DNA of 35,074 nucleotides from IMG/VR virus record IMGVR_UViG_3300031565_004187, positions 1-35,074 of that record; one strand, 5' to 3'. Position 1 is the stretch's first letter, and the number at the start of each line of letters is the position of its first letter. The translations under genes and the position numbers were made by a program. This document shows, in pieces, positions 16,464-24,670 of this stretch. Under the pieces are notes generated by a model. That model was not told the origin of the DNA. It did not search any database and saw only the letters and a list, made by a program, of their open reading frames with translations. The DNA comes from a virus.

Positions 16464-17273
16464 ATGGGAAACCAAGATATATTTAAGATTCCAGACTATT
16501 GTCCTGTATGTGTTGGACCTACATCATCTGAAGGGTTTTTCTTGTGGTGTCGCAACAAGGCGTGCCCAGCTAAACTTGCCGGATCTGTTAAGGTTTGGAT
16601 CAAAAGACTCGGGTTACTTCACTGGGGAGATGCTCTTGTTGACCAGTTGACTGACCCGGATAACCCTCATATTAATTCCATATCTGATTTATATAAACTC
16701 ACTATTGATGATATAGCAGTTTGCACTTCTGGTTCTAAGATGGCCCGGAAGTGTTATGAAGTTCTTCATGAGAACAAGAAGATCCCGCTCGAGCTTCTTC
16801 TTGCTTCTTTGAATATTCCGAATTTCGCTCTTGCCACAGCTACGGATATTGTCCAAGCTGGATATGATACTGTTGAAAAAGTCATTTCTCTGACTTATGA
16901 TGACCTTCTGAAAATTCCCAATATTGGAGAAGTGACTGCAAGACAGGTTTTGGATGGACTGCAAGAACGTCAGAGCGTTATACTTGAACTAGCAGAAGTT
17001 CTTTACCTGCAGAAGCCTGCCGTTGGGATGCTTACTGGAAAATCATTTTGCATAACGGGGGCCACCTCAAAACCCAGAAAAGCTGTTGAAAAAATGATTT
17101 TGGAGGCCGGTGGGGTTGTTAAGAGTTCGGTAGGTACCGGTCTTTCATTTTTGGTTACGAATGATCAGGATACTACTAGTTCAAAAATGAAGAATGCTAA
17201 GAAGCATAACGTTCAGGTCATTTCAGAGAATAATTTGTATAGTCTTATGTCCGCCACTTCTAGTGTAACATGA
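16464..17273 (+). CDS. NAD+-dependent DNA ligase, C-terminal half (Zn finger/HhH/BRCT)
   Basis: A protein of 269 aa matching the missing end of the minus-strand ligase. It has a four-Cys zinc finger (CPVC at about 13-16, then WCRNKACPAKL at about 28-38), a helix-hairpin-helix domain (GLLHWGDALVDQL; LLASLNIPNFALATATDIVQ; LLKIPNIGEVTARQVLDGL, to about 180) and a BRCT domain (about 190-265; LTGKSFCITGATSKPRKAVEKMILEAGG). In ordinary LigA the linker after the OB fold leads straight into this zinc finger, so the two polypeptides together rebuild one ligase without obvious overlap. T5-like phages are known to carry a ligase annotated as two subunits. Here the halves are on opposite strands. The stop overlaps the next ATG (ATGA). 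Confidence 0.92.
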   Translation: MGNQDIFKIPDYCPVCVGPTSSEGFFLWCRNKACPAKLAGSVKVWIKRLGLLHWGDALVDQLTDPDNPHINSISDLYKLTIDDIAVCTSGSKMARKCYEVLHENKKIPLELLLASLNIPNFALATATDIVQAGYDTVEKVISLTYDDLLKIPNIGEVTARQVLDGLQERQSVILELAEVLYLQKPAVGMLTGKSFCITGATSKPRKAVEKMILEAGGVVKSSVGTGLSFLVTNDQDTTSSKMKNAKKHNVQVISENNLYSLMSATSSVT

Positions 17274-19489
17274 GTATGATGGAAATAACTGCAAAAATAT
17301 CTGGGATTCAATTTCAAAATCGCCAAACTGGTTTTTATGTTATGCGGGTTCTGATTGGCAATAACTCAAAGCAGACAACTGTTCGTGGAACATTTCCTGG
17401 GGTTTCCATATCTTCTGGTTTGAAGGCCAAGTTTACTGGAGGATACGAAGAACATGAAAAATTCGGAAAGCAATTTCATGCCACGGACTGTGAAGTTATT
17501 CTAGAAAAAGGAAGAAATGGAATCATAGTATACCTGACTGCCAATGTTCCTTCTATTGGAATAATTACAGCGACTAAATTATATGATGCCTTCGGTGATG
17601 ATCTTATCGATATACTTAATAACGACCCTGATAAAATTAACCAACTTCCATTCCTCACCAAAAATCAGTCCACTGCTATTATTAAAGAGTGGTCTGAAGC
17701 CTCCGAGAGCCGAACTGTAGCTATCTTTTTGACTGATCTAGGTCTTAACGCTTTACAAATCAAAAGTGTTTTTACGAAATTTGGAATCAAAACAAAAGAT
17801 GTTTTGCATGAAGATCCATACAGGCTTTGTGAATGCCATGCTGTCGGATTCGCCACCGCCGATAACGCGGCTCGGAAAATTGGTATTGGTGTAAATGACC
17901 CTAGAAGAATTTGCGCTATAATTACTTTCGCGATGCGAGAGCTATCCTCATCAGATGGTCACATGTATTGCACATCTGCTCAAATTTTAACTTATATATC
18001 TAAGAAGATGTTTCGGAGAAATTCTATTGAGGCTTTTTCGCACGGTGAGTACATGTCTGACTCACATTTTTATTCAGGTCTGAAACAACTCCAAGACTCC
18101 GGAGGTGTTGTTTGTGCTGATGATCATATTTATTTGGCTCATAACTGGAATCATGAATCAATATCAGCAAGTTGCATTGCCGATATCATAGGTCAACCTC
18201 CTCGATTGATGGGTGACTTGAAATCCATATTAAACGATTTTGAGAAATCTCGAAATATAATACTTTCGGATGAACAACGAGACGCTTTTCTCATGCTTGA
18301 GAAATCAAGACTTTGTGTCGTATCCGGATATCCCGGTACAGGTAAAACAACTCTTGTTTCTGCATTTGTTCACTTATTTGAGAAATGTAATATTCATTAC
18401 ACTCTAATGTCTCCGACCGGAATCGCTGCCAAACGATTATCTCAAGTAACCGGAAAGCCTGCGTCAACTATTCATAGAGCTCTTGGTTTTAAGAAAGATG
18501 GTAGTTGGGAATTCAACTCCAGTGATCGTTATCATGTTGATGCCATAATCGTTGACGAAATGTCAATGGTTGACGGGTCCACTTTATTTCATCTTATATC
18601 CGCTTTGTCACCAACGACTATCGTTATCATGATAGGAGACTCGGATCAGTTACCGGCTGTTGGAGCCGGGTATGTTCTAAATAGTTTGATGAATTGCTCT
18701 CGTGTCCCACACGTGTCTTTGACTCGTGTTTATCGTCAGGATAAACAGTCAGATATAATTACTGTCGCTCATTCTATTTTGAATGGTGACCCTGTTGATA
18801 CGACAATGAATCATGAGTCTCAATTTGTTTATTTAAATATTCCTATTGAAAATGTTGTTAGTGAGATTTGTAAGTTATCAACCACATTGAAGGCTCGTGA
18901 TTTAAATTTTCAAGTCATTGCTCCTATGTATGATGGGGACCTTGGCGTTGATAACCTCAATAGGAGTCTTCGAGGAGTGTTGAACCCTGATTTTATTTCT
19001 GATAAAGCTACGAAGCTTAAACACGGGAACGTAGACCTGTTTGAAGGTGACCGTGTCATGATCGTTAGAAACGATTATGAGCGGATGATTTTCAATGGTG
19101 ATGTTGGAAAAGTAACGAGAATATCTGTTAAGCAAGATGAAGTTGAAGTGAAAATTTTTGACTGGTTTGATCAAGAATCAACATTTCCGAGATATGTTGA
19201 TAAAATATTCTTGTTTAAAATTGAAGAAGCACGTAGTATGCTAAAAGTTGCATATGCTTGTACTGCTCATAAAGTTCAGGGACAAGAATTTGATTTTGTC
19301 GTAATGCCTATGACGATGCAATATGGTATTATGTTATATAAAAATCTCGTATATACTGCCATTACTCGTGCGAAGAAAAAAGTATTCGTATTTGGGGATC
19401 CGAAGGCTTTTTCTTTTGCTATTCATAACGAACGAGAAACTGTTCGAAATTCGAATTTAGGTGAATTAATTCAAAAGAATCTGAATTAG
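17270..19489 (+). CDS. RecD2-like SF1B DNA helicase
   Basis: A protein of 739 aa. The N-terminal OB-like domain (TVRGTFPGVSISSGLKAKFTGGYEEHEKFGKQFHA) and the following HhH region (VPSIGIITATKLYDAFG, about 90-140) identify the RecD2 type rather than the RecBCD RecD subunit. The motor has Walker A SGYPGTGKTT with K359, Walker B VDEMS with D429/E430, the motif III-like GDSDQLPAVGAGYVL, and C-terminal motif VI-like TAHKVQGQEFD and YTAITRAKKKV. RecD2 enzymes unwind DNA 5'-3' and act in repair and recombination. ATG 17270 overlaps the stop of the ligase C-half, so the two are co-translated. All motifs appear intact. Confidence 0.9.
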   Translation: MSMMEITAKISGIQFQNRQTGFYVMRVLIGNNSKQTTVRGTFPGVSISSGLKAKFTGGYEEHEKFGKQFHATDCEVILEKGRNGIIVYLTANVPSIGIITATKLYDAFGDDLIDILNNDPDKINQLPFLTKNQSTAIIKEWSEASESRTVAIFLTDLGLNALQIKSVFTKFGIKTKDVLHEDPYRLCECHAVGFATADNAARKIGIGVNDPRRICAIITFAMRELSSSDGHMYCTSAQILTYISKKMFRRNSIEAFSHGEYMSDSHFYSGLKQLQDSGGVVCADDHIYLAHNWNHESISASCIADIIGQPPRLMGDLKSILNDFEKSRNIILSDEQRDAFLMLEKSRLCVVSGYPGTGKTTLVSAFVHLFEKCNIHYTLMSPTGIAAKRLSQVTGKPASTIHRALGFKKDGSWEFNSSDRYHVDAIIVDEMSMVDGSTLFHLISALSPTTIVIMIGDSDQLPAVGAGYVLNSLMNCSRVPHVSLTRVYRQDKQSDIITVAHSILNGDPVDTTMNHESQFVYLNIPIENVVSEICKLSTTLKARDLNFQVIAPMYDGDLGVDNLNRSLRGVLNPDFISDKATKLKHGNVDLFEGDRVMIVRNDYERMIFNGDVGKVTRISVKQDEVEVKIFDWFDQESTFPRYVDKIFLFKIEEARSMLKVAYACTAHKVQGQEFDFVVMPMTMQYGIMLYKNLVYTAITRAKKKVFVFGDPKAFSFAIHNERETVRNSNLGELIQKNLN

Positions 19490-19549
19490 TTCGTTTTGCT
19501 TTCATCCAGTATTGTTTATTTCCGAGCTCAGACGGCTCAAGAGATTTTC

Positions 19550-20545
19550 ATGTCAGAAATCAAACTAATAACATCATCTGATGAGCATCTCGCTGATTTA
19601 AATCCGGGATTTCGTAAAGATAATTACCGCGATTCTATACTAAAGAAGATAGAGTGGCAGGGTGATTTCGCTCGTAAATGCGGTGCTTCGGCTATTTTAC
19701 GAGGCGGAGACTTTTTCCATGTAAAAGCTGCGAATAAAACAACATATGCTACAACGTCTGCAGCGGCTGAGATTCATCGCCGTTATTCATGCCCGACACA
19801 TGCCATTGCGGGCAATCATGATATGTCTAATAATGATCCCTCATCGGTCCATAGACAGCCACTCGGCATAATGTTTAAAAGTGGTGTTTTTCAACCACTT
19901 CGCGATGAGTCATTCGTCGATGGGACACTTAAAGTTAGGGTTGTTGGAGTTGAATATACGACTGATTTAGCTGTGGACGGCCTTGCTGATCTTGTCAGGA
20001 AACGCCCTGGCGACACTTATACGGTTGCCTTTGTCCACGCTCTTGCTTCCATGGCTCCCGAAGAACGTATTCAGTCATTTTTCAACGAAAATATTTTCGA
20101 TTATCGTGATTTGGTGTTTGAAGGATGTCCTGACGTTTATGTCTTTGGTCATTATCATAAAGACCAGGGTATTGTTGATCACATGGGGATTAAATTTGTT
20201 AATCTCGGTGCCGTATCTCGTGGCGCTTTAACATTTGAAAATTTAGACAGAAAACCGAAAGTTGGATTGATTAGAGCCGACTCTCGCGGTATTACGGTAG
20301 AAGAACATGTTATTCCTCATGAAGATGCTTCTGATGTATTTGATATTGAACTTAAAAAGAGACTCGACAGTGAGCGTCGCTCTTTAAATGAGTTTATTAC
20401 GCAACTCAAAATGAACAGAGACTTGGCTTCTGATTCATCAATGGAACTACGTAAGAAAGAACTGGATCAATTTCCACAAGATGTCAGGAATTTAGCTCTT
20501 GAGTTACTCGAGGCTGCTGAGGCTGGCACTGCTGATGATAATTAG
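19550..20545 (+). CDS. SbcD/Mre11-like metallophosphoesterase
   Basis: About 331 aa from ATG 19550; the frame is open from 19496, but MSEIKLITSSDEH is the natural beginning. The phosphoesterase motifs are in order: SDEHL (DxH), RGGDFFHV (GDxxH-like), AGNHD, FVHA and FGHYHK. The enzyme probably acts as a Mn-dependent exo/endonuclease with an SbcC/Rad50-type ATPase, like T4 gp47 with gp46. The C-terminal region is helical (LKKRLDSERRSLNEFITQLKMN), possibly the partner-binding part. A matching ATPase C-half is at 22886. It follows the RecD2-like gene and precedes a nuclease gene by 9 nt, fitting a recombination operon. Confidence 0.88.
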   Translation: MSEIKLITSSDEHLADLNPGFRKDNYRDSILKKIEWQGDFARKCGASAILRGGDFFHVKAANKTTYATTSAAAEIHRRYSCPTHAIAGNHDMSNNDPSSVHRQPLGIMFKSGVFQPLRDESFVDGTLKVRVVGVEYTTDLAVDGLADLVRKRPGDTYTVAFVHALASMAPEERIQSFFNENIFDYRDLVFEGCPDVYVFGHYHKDQGIVDHMGIKFVNLGAVSRGALTFENLDRKPKVGLIRADSRGITVEEHVIPHEDASDVFDIELKKRLDSERRSLNEFITQLKMNRDLASDSSMELRKKELDQFPQDVRNLALELLEAAEAGTADDN

Positions 20546-20554
20546 GGGTTATAA

Positions 20555-21406
20555 ATGAGCTTTGATCAGTACATTTCTTACTCCGGACGTAATATATATA
20601 AGAAATGTCCACGTAAATATGAGTATCGGTATATAATTAAGGAATCGGTCGTATCCGACCCTCGTACCTCTATGTTCGGATCCACAATTGGGAAAGTTCT
20701 CGAGTGGTTTTACACTAAGAGACTTTGGGCTAACCCCGACCCTGTTTCATCTGTTTTATCATATATTGAAGAGGCTATTGATGTTGTCTCACTTCGTGAG
20801 AAATTTGATCGATCTCAGGATCCGGCTTTTGTGAATTTGTTACGGACGGATTTGATAACTTATTTGCCGAAGGCTATTGAAACGATCAGATCGCACGGGT
20901 TTTTGACTCCTGACAGTCGAGCTGAGGATGACTTAACCGTTGTTTATGGTAATGAAAAGTACGGGATGACCTTAAAGTTAGGGGGTATAGCTGACTTTGT
21001 TCATTACAAAAATCGATCAGATGTTTGGATCATAGATGGAAAAGGTTCTAAATATCGCGAAAAGTATGTAGATGCTGATCAACTCGTTTGGTACGCTGTT
21101 CTACATTATATAAAATATCATGTAGCTCCATCTAGACTTGGATTTGCTTTTTGGAGATTTCCAAACGATCCTGTTAAATGGATCGACTATGATGAGTCAC
21201 GAATGCGATCTCTTCTAGATGACACATTTGATGTTGCCAAAAAGATTAAACTGAAGTGTTTTGATGCTACTCCATCTGGTGAGTGCCATAGGTGTGATTA
21301 TAGGATAAAATGTGATGACGGTAAAAAATATATCGCTCATAGGCGCGTCGAAACTGGCGGTCGCATAGAAAATTCTACGTTTTCTCTTGAATCAGATTAC
21401 GAGTAA
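20555..21406 (+). CDS. PD-(D/E)XK nuclease, RecB/Cas4-like, with four-cysteine site
   Basis: A protein of 283 aa. The nuclease core shows D147 (GGIADFVHY), D161-G-K163 (VWIIDGKGS) and the motif IV Gln Q176 with a following Tyr (DADQLVWYAVL), as in RecB-family exonucleases. C18 near the start (YKKCPRKYEYRY) and C244, C247 and C253 near the end (ECHRCDYRIKC) reproduce the Cys arrangement that holds a 4Fe-4S cluster in AddB- and Cas4-type nucleases. It likely resects DNA during phage recombination, alongside the RecD2-like helicase and the SbcD-like protein that precede it. It begins 9 nt after the SbcD-like gene. No cas1/cas2 or CRISPR array is nearby, so a Cas4 role is not suggested. Confidence 0.82.
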   Translation: MSFDQYISYSGRNIYKKCPRKYEYRYIIKESVVSDPRTSMFGSTIGKVLEWFYTKRLWANPDPVSSVLSYIEEAIDVVSLREKFDRSQDPAFVNLLRTDLITYLPKAIETIRSHGFLTPDSRAEDDLTVVYGNEKYGMTLKLGGIADFVHYKNRSDVWIIDGKGSKYREKYVDADQLVWYAVLHYIKYHVAPSRLGFAFWRFPNDPVKWIDYDESRMRSLLDDTFDVAKKIKLKCFDATPSGECHRCDYRIKCDDGKKYIAHRRVETGGRIENSTFSLESDYE

Positions 21407-21453
21407 TGTTTGTTACATCGTTCAGTGTAAGGTTCTAGTCTTCGGAGGGAAAC

Positions 21454-21753
21454 ATGGCTCAGTTAGAAGACCAAAATTTAGAAGAACTCGAATCTCGTTT
21501 TAAAGCCCTTTCGCAAAGGGGTAACAGTCTGTCTCAAGATAAACTGAGAATTGACGCTGCACAGGCGGAAAACAAGCGCACGCTTAAAAATATTATTGAA
21601 GAGTGTAAAAAACTTGGGTATAACCCCGATACGATTCAGGAAGATATGCGTCGCTCAAAAGAGGTGTTTCGCATTAAGCTTGATAACTACGAAGTTGATT
21701 TGAACGCCGCCGAAAATATACTAAGACCGATGTTAAAAGAAATATCTGGTTAA
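21454..21753 (+). CDS. Small coiled-coil protein, 99 aa
   Basis: A highly charged, almost fully helical protein (NLEELESRFKALSQRGNSLSQDKLRIDAAQAENKRTLKNIIEECKKLG) that should form a coiled coil, with a helical C-terminal segment ending LNAAENILRPMLKEI. A strong GGAGGG precedes the ATG. It lies between the nuclease and the sliding clamp, two genes from an SbcC/Rad50-like C-terminal half that lacks long coiled coils. It may therefore be a separate accessory coil for that ATPase, but this is speculation from position and shape. Confidence 0.6.
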   Translation: MAQLEDQNLEELESRFKALSQRGNSLSQDKLRIDAAQAENKRTLKNIIEECKKLGYNPDTIQEDMRRSKEVFRIKLDNYEVDLNAAENILRPMLKEISG

Positions 21754-21755
21754 TA

Positions 21756-22889
21756 ATGGCGACGAAATTCTCTTTCTCTCCAGAAGATCTCCGTCGTGGG
21801 TTTTCCATGGCGAAGCTTGTTCGTCCTGTATCTGGTGATTACATTCTTCGCATTGTTGATGGAAGCCTTTGGATCAGTTCCACTGACCGCCGTAGACAAG
21901 TCCACGCTGTCGTGTCTTCACGGTCTCCATCTCCCGGATCCGGGTCATCCGATGATTTTTATTTGTCCATCGATAGATCGGCACTTTTTGAAAGTGATCT
22001 TACTGACGTCACACTGTCTTTGACTGACAAGGGTCTTGTCATAAAAGCAGAGGGTGACGGTCAGGTACGTCAAGCAACTGTCAAGAGAAGGGTTGACTCG
22101 GCTAGACGATCTCCAATGCCATCGAAACCATCCGTTTCTGGTGCTTCTGTCCCTGCGAAAAAATTTGAAGAACTACTTCATCAGTTATCCTGTTCTGCAT
22201 TAGTTAAGGATACGAAGACTGATGAAGACCGTAGAGTAAATCAAGTCCATTTTTACCCGAATGAAGGGTGCGGATCTTCTAATGCTAGAATATACGCAAC
22301 CGTCGCATATATGGACGGATTATCTCTTGAGTTATCTGTTGTCTCAGATGATATCCCGGTCATGCGCACGTTTTGTTCGAAATCATTTGGTAACGATATA
22401 ATCGTAGGTCAAGATCGTACGAAAATGTTTTTATCTGATCCAAAATCAGGATCTGTAATATCATTCAGTCGCGTATCTTGCAATAAGCCTGTTCTTCAAG
22501 TTCTATCGGACGACGGGTATGGTATTCAACTTGAAATCAGTAAACTGAAATTCAATAAAGCTCTTCAGTGGGTTAATATGGCGCGTGAAGGCACTCGTCG
22601 TGCTTCATTTAAAGCGTCTGGTGACCTGATGAATATCTTTTGTAATGGGCAAGAGGTTTCCAGTCTTCCTGTTAAATTCATAACAGGAAGCTCTTTATCT
22701 GTTGATTTACCTGCTGACACTTTGTCAAGCATAATTTCATATGTATCTTCAGAAAACGTTATGCTGAAGTTCCAGCATAAAGTTTCCCCCACAATTCTTG
22801 AGGTATGTGATTCTTTAAGTCCTGATTCAGTAAGTTCTGGGATTGTTGCTCGTCATTTCCTTCAATCCATGAAAGAAAAAGGGTCATGA
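21756..22889 (+). CDS. dnaN: DNA polymerase III beta-like sliding clamp
   Basis: A protein of 377 aa, close to the usual length of bacterial beta (about 366), with the expected repeating beta-rich pattern of three similar domains. Recognisable pieces are the N-terminal FSFSPEDLRRGFSMAKLVRP, SLWISSTDRRRQVHAVV, the middle SVPAKKFEELLHQLSCSALVKD, and the end SVDLPADTLSSIISYVSSENVMLKFQ, comparable to the last-domain strand of beta. Divergence from host beta is high, and no canonical C-terminal peptide is obvious. Clamp-loader genes in the same window (delta-prime, delta, DnaX) make a clamp very likely. The clamp tethers polymerase, ligase and other proteins to DNA. It starts 2 nt after the coiled-coil gene and overlaps the next start (ATGA at 22886). 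Confidence 0.75.
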   Translation: MATKFSFSPEDLRRGFSMAKLVRPVSGDYILRIVDGSLWISSTDRRRQVHAVVSSRSPSPGSGSSDDFYLSIDRSALFESDLTDVTLSLTDKGLVIKAEGDGQVRQATVKRRVDSARRSPMPSKPSVSGASVPAKKFEELLHQLSCSALVKDTKTDEDRRVNQVHFYPNEGCGSSNARIYATVAYMDGLSLELSVVSDDIPVMRTFCSKSFGNDIIVGQDRTKMFLSDPKSGSVISFSRVSCNKPVLQVLSDDGYGIQLEISKLKFNKALQWVNMAREGTRRASFKASGDLMNIFCNGQEVSSLPVKFITGSSLSVDLPADTLSSIISYVSSENVMLKFQHKVSPTILEVCDSLSPDSVSSGIVARHFLQSMKEKGS

Positions 22890-23518
22890 CCGTAGCTCAA
22901 GATCGTTTTAATCAGTTTAAGGATGATGTTTCTAAGCTTAAAGCTTATCGAAGCATTCTTGTTTCTCAAGCTTTAGCAGCCGAATTGGCTGAGAAAGACT
23001 TTAAGTACAAGGCAGACATTTATCAAAAATGTACTGAGGTTTTCAAAACCTGGCTTGAAGACTCTCTCAGCAAAAATGTTGACTCCATGGCTCAGCTCTC
23101 CACTACAGGCCTTAGGCATGTTCTTGGAGATCAAGAGTTGTCATTCCATATTCGACAGGAGCCACAGAAGAATCGTTTATCGATGCGTTTTGTAATGGAA
23201 GAAGACGGTAATGAAGGTGATCCACTTGCTTCGTTTGGTGGGGGTGCCGCCGTTGTTGTTTCTTTAGTTCTTCGGCTCGCTGTCATGGCTCGTATGGGTA
23301 TGGGTAACATGTTACTTTTGGATGAATCAATGGCGGCGCTTTGGAATGGCTATGTTCCATCGTGTGCTGAATTCATGAGACACCTGTCAGAACAAACCGG
23401 TATAAACATACTGATGGTAACTCACAATCCCGATTTCGTTTCTCATGCTCATGTGGCGTATGAGGGTCACAAGGTTGATGGAAGTTTAAAAGTTAAAAAA
23501 GTGAAGTATAACATTTAG
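22886..23518 (+). CDS. SbcC/Rad50-like ATPase C-terminal half, no Walker A
   Basis: A protein of 210 aa. It begins with a coiled-coil-like stretch (1-65) and continues with the C-terminal half of an SMC/Rad50-type ABC ATPase: a degenerate signature SFGGGAAV (117-124), Walker B MLLLDES with catalytic E147, and the H-loop VTHNPDF with H180. The N-terminal lobe with Walker A (GxxGxGKS) is absent, both from this gene and from the adjacent ones. The active site of such ATPases needs a Walker A from the first lobe. Either that half is encoded elsewhere, or the protein works without ATP, or it pairs with another ATPase. It overlaps the sliding-clamp stop as ATGA. Together with the SbcD-like gene it implies an Mre11-Rad50-type complex. 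Confidence 0.8.
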   Translation: MTVAQDRFNQFKDDVSKLKAYRSILVSQALAAELAEKDFKYKADIYQKCTEVFKTWLEDSLSKNVDSMAQLSTTGLRHVLGDQELSFHIRQEPQKNRLSMRFVMEEDGNEGDPLASFGGGAAVVVSLVLRLAVMARMGMGNMLLLDESMAALWNGYVPSCAEFMRHLSEQTGINILMVTHNPDFVSHAHVAYEGHKVDGSLKVKKVKYNI

Positions 23519-23533
23519 GTTTGGAGACCTCCA

Positions 23534-24106
23534 TTGAAAACTAAGGAAGATGTAGAAAAGCGTCTCTTGAAACTTAGGCGTAGGTATGCACATAAGTATA
23601 TTCAAAAGTCTCAAGAAAGAAAACACTTGAATTGTGTTTATAACGAAGTTCATAACTCGACTAAGCTTCGGTATACTCATTCTGTTGATGCTCCACTCGC
23701 TTTAAGAAATCAGTCTACTGTTGTTGTATTTCAGAATGACGATAATGGTCCAGTACACTTATGTATGTATGACTCTGGTGATGCAAAAGAATGGAAGGGC
23801 TCTGTATGTGATTCTGATGAAGTTTCTAGTTCTTGTCCCATGTTTAAACCACGTTTAAATTTGGAAGATGCCAAATCAGAATTTCTTGATTCGCTTGCTG
23901 ATGATGAATATGTGTTCAATAATTATAGAGATGTTGCAACCCTTCAGTGGGTTATCGGGGAACGAATTCATTTGGAACCACTATCGATCACTGATAAAAT
24001 AGCGTTCTTCATGCGCTCTTTCTTTATTCGTACTCCCAAACCTGTTACTCAGTTATCTTTACCTCTTCCGGAGGATCTTTGGGATGATTCTTCTTCGAAT
24101 ACTTGA
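23534..24106 (+). CDS. Cys-motif hypothetical protein, 190 aa
   Basis: Starts at TTG 23534 with GGAG at 23523-23526. The N-terminus is very basic (KRLLKLRRRYAHKYIQKSQERKH). Four cysteines have a distinctive layout: NCVYNEVH, then LCMYDSGD, then SVCDSDEV and SSCPMFKP, spread over about residues 33-103. The spacing looks like an iron-sulphur or zinc site, and the pattern C-x-YN ... W-x-G-x-x-C ... CP-x-F resembles a family of uncharacterised phage proteins I have seen but cannot name. Its place between the ATPase half and two further replication-region genes suggests a DNA-related role. The C-terminal part is helical and ends in a Leu/Pro/Asp-rich tail. Confidence 0.55.
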   Translation: MKTKEDVEKRLLKLRRRYAHKYIQKSQERKHLNCVYNEVHNSTKLRYTHSVDAPLALRNQSTVVVFQNDDNGPVHLCMYDSGDAKEWKGSVCDSDEVSSSCPMFKPRLNLEDAKSEFLDSLADDEYVFNNYRDVATLQWVIGERIHLEPLSITDKIAFFMRSFFIRTPKPVTQLSLPLPEDLWDDSSSNT

Positions 24107-24668
24107 TCATGATTTACATAGATATAAACGTGGAGTTGATGGATCCATTTTTTGGATTGAAACTCCAGCCAAACCTTCATTTTTTCCTGCCGTTGTAAGT
24201 TTATCGACTCCGAAATTTTCTGTTGTTAGGAAAATTTCTAACGGGTCTATAAGATCTGGTGTATTTAATTATGATCAGGATCGTTTAGACGAAATTATTC
24301 CAGACTTGATGTCTGCTGCGTATTCACTTTCTGTTTCAGAAAAATGGGATAATATTCATAAAAAAGCAGGTGATGCGTTTGATTGGTTACAGAAGAAAAG
24401 TGGTACTAAGGCGCAGCCTCATTGTGTTTTGATCCCTTCTAAATGGAGTGATAAGGAACTTGAGAAATGGGCTGGTAAAACTAATCTGACCAACAAAGAT
24501 GATAGTGTTATTTATCGAAAAATATGTCGCATTCATCGATGTGGTCTAGATACTCCTGTCTTCTTATCTAGACCGGACTTTGTTGGGATGTATACTCAAA
24601 TTCTAGGTGGTCGTTCCAGTGTACTTCTCCATAATATCAAGAATGGTATTGCATTCGTAGAACTTTAA
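24084..24668 (+). CDS. Hypothetical protein, 194 aa
   Basis: No family is recognised. It overlaps the previous gene by 23 bp; GGAGG at about 24069-24073 inside that gene is its ribosome binding site. A mixed alpha/beta protein: IFWIETPAKPSFFPAVVSL, a helix around 62-85 (QDRLDEIIPDLMSAAYSL), a basic middle (KKAGDAFDWLQKKSGTKA) and a C-terminal beta-like end (SVLLHNIKNGIAFVEL). Several Trp and Cys/His residues (IYRKICRIHRCGL) are present but form no clear motif. It ends 2 nt before the primase gene, so it is part of the replication operon and could be a primase partner. Confidence 0.5.
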   Translation: MILLRILDHDLHRYKRGVDGSIFWIETPAKPSFFPAVVSLSTPKFSVVRKISNGSIRSGVFNYDQDRLDEIIPDLMSAAYSLSVSEKWDNIHKKAGDAFDWLQKKSGTKAQPHCVLIPSKWSDKELEKWAGKTNLTNKDDSVIYRKICRIHRCGLDTPVFLSRPDFVGMYTQILGGRSSVLLHNIKNGIAFVEL

Positions 24669-24670
24669 CA

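Noticed and set aside
14614-16464. Ligase split caused by a simple frameshift or sequencing error
   Set aside because: The two halves are on opposite strands and separated by another complete gene, which no base error can explain.
19496-19549. N-terminal extension of the SbcD-like protein from ATG 19496
   Set aside because: The first 18 residues are not part of the phosphoesterase fold, and the first beta strand begins at MSEIKLITS (19550).
20555-21406. Cas4 of a CRISPR-Cas system
   Set aside because: No cas1, cas2, effector or array is visible in the window; neighbours are recombination and replication genes.
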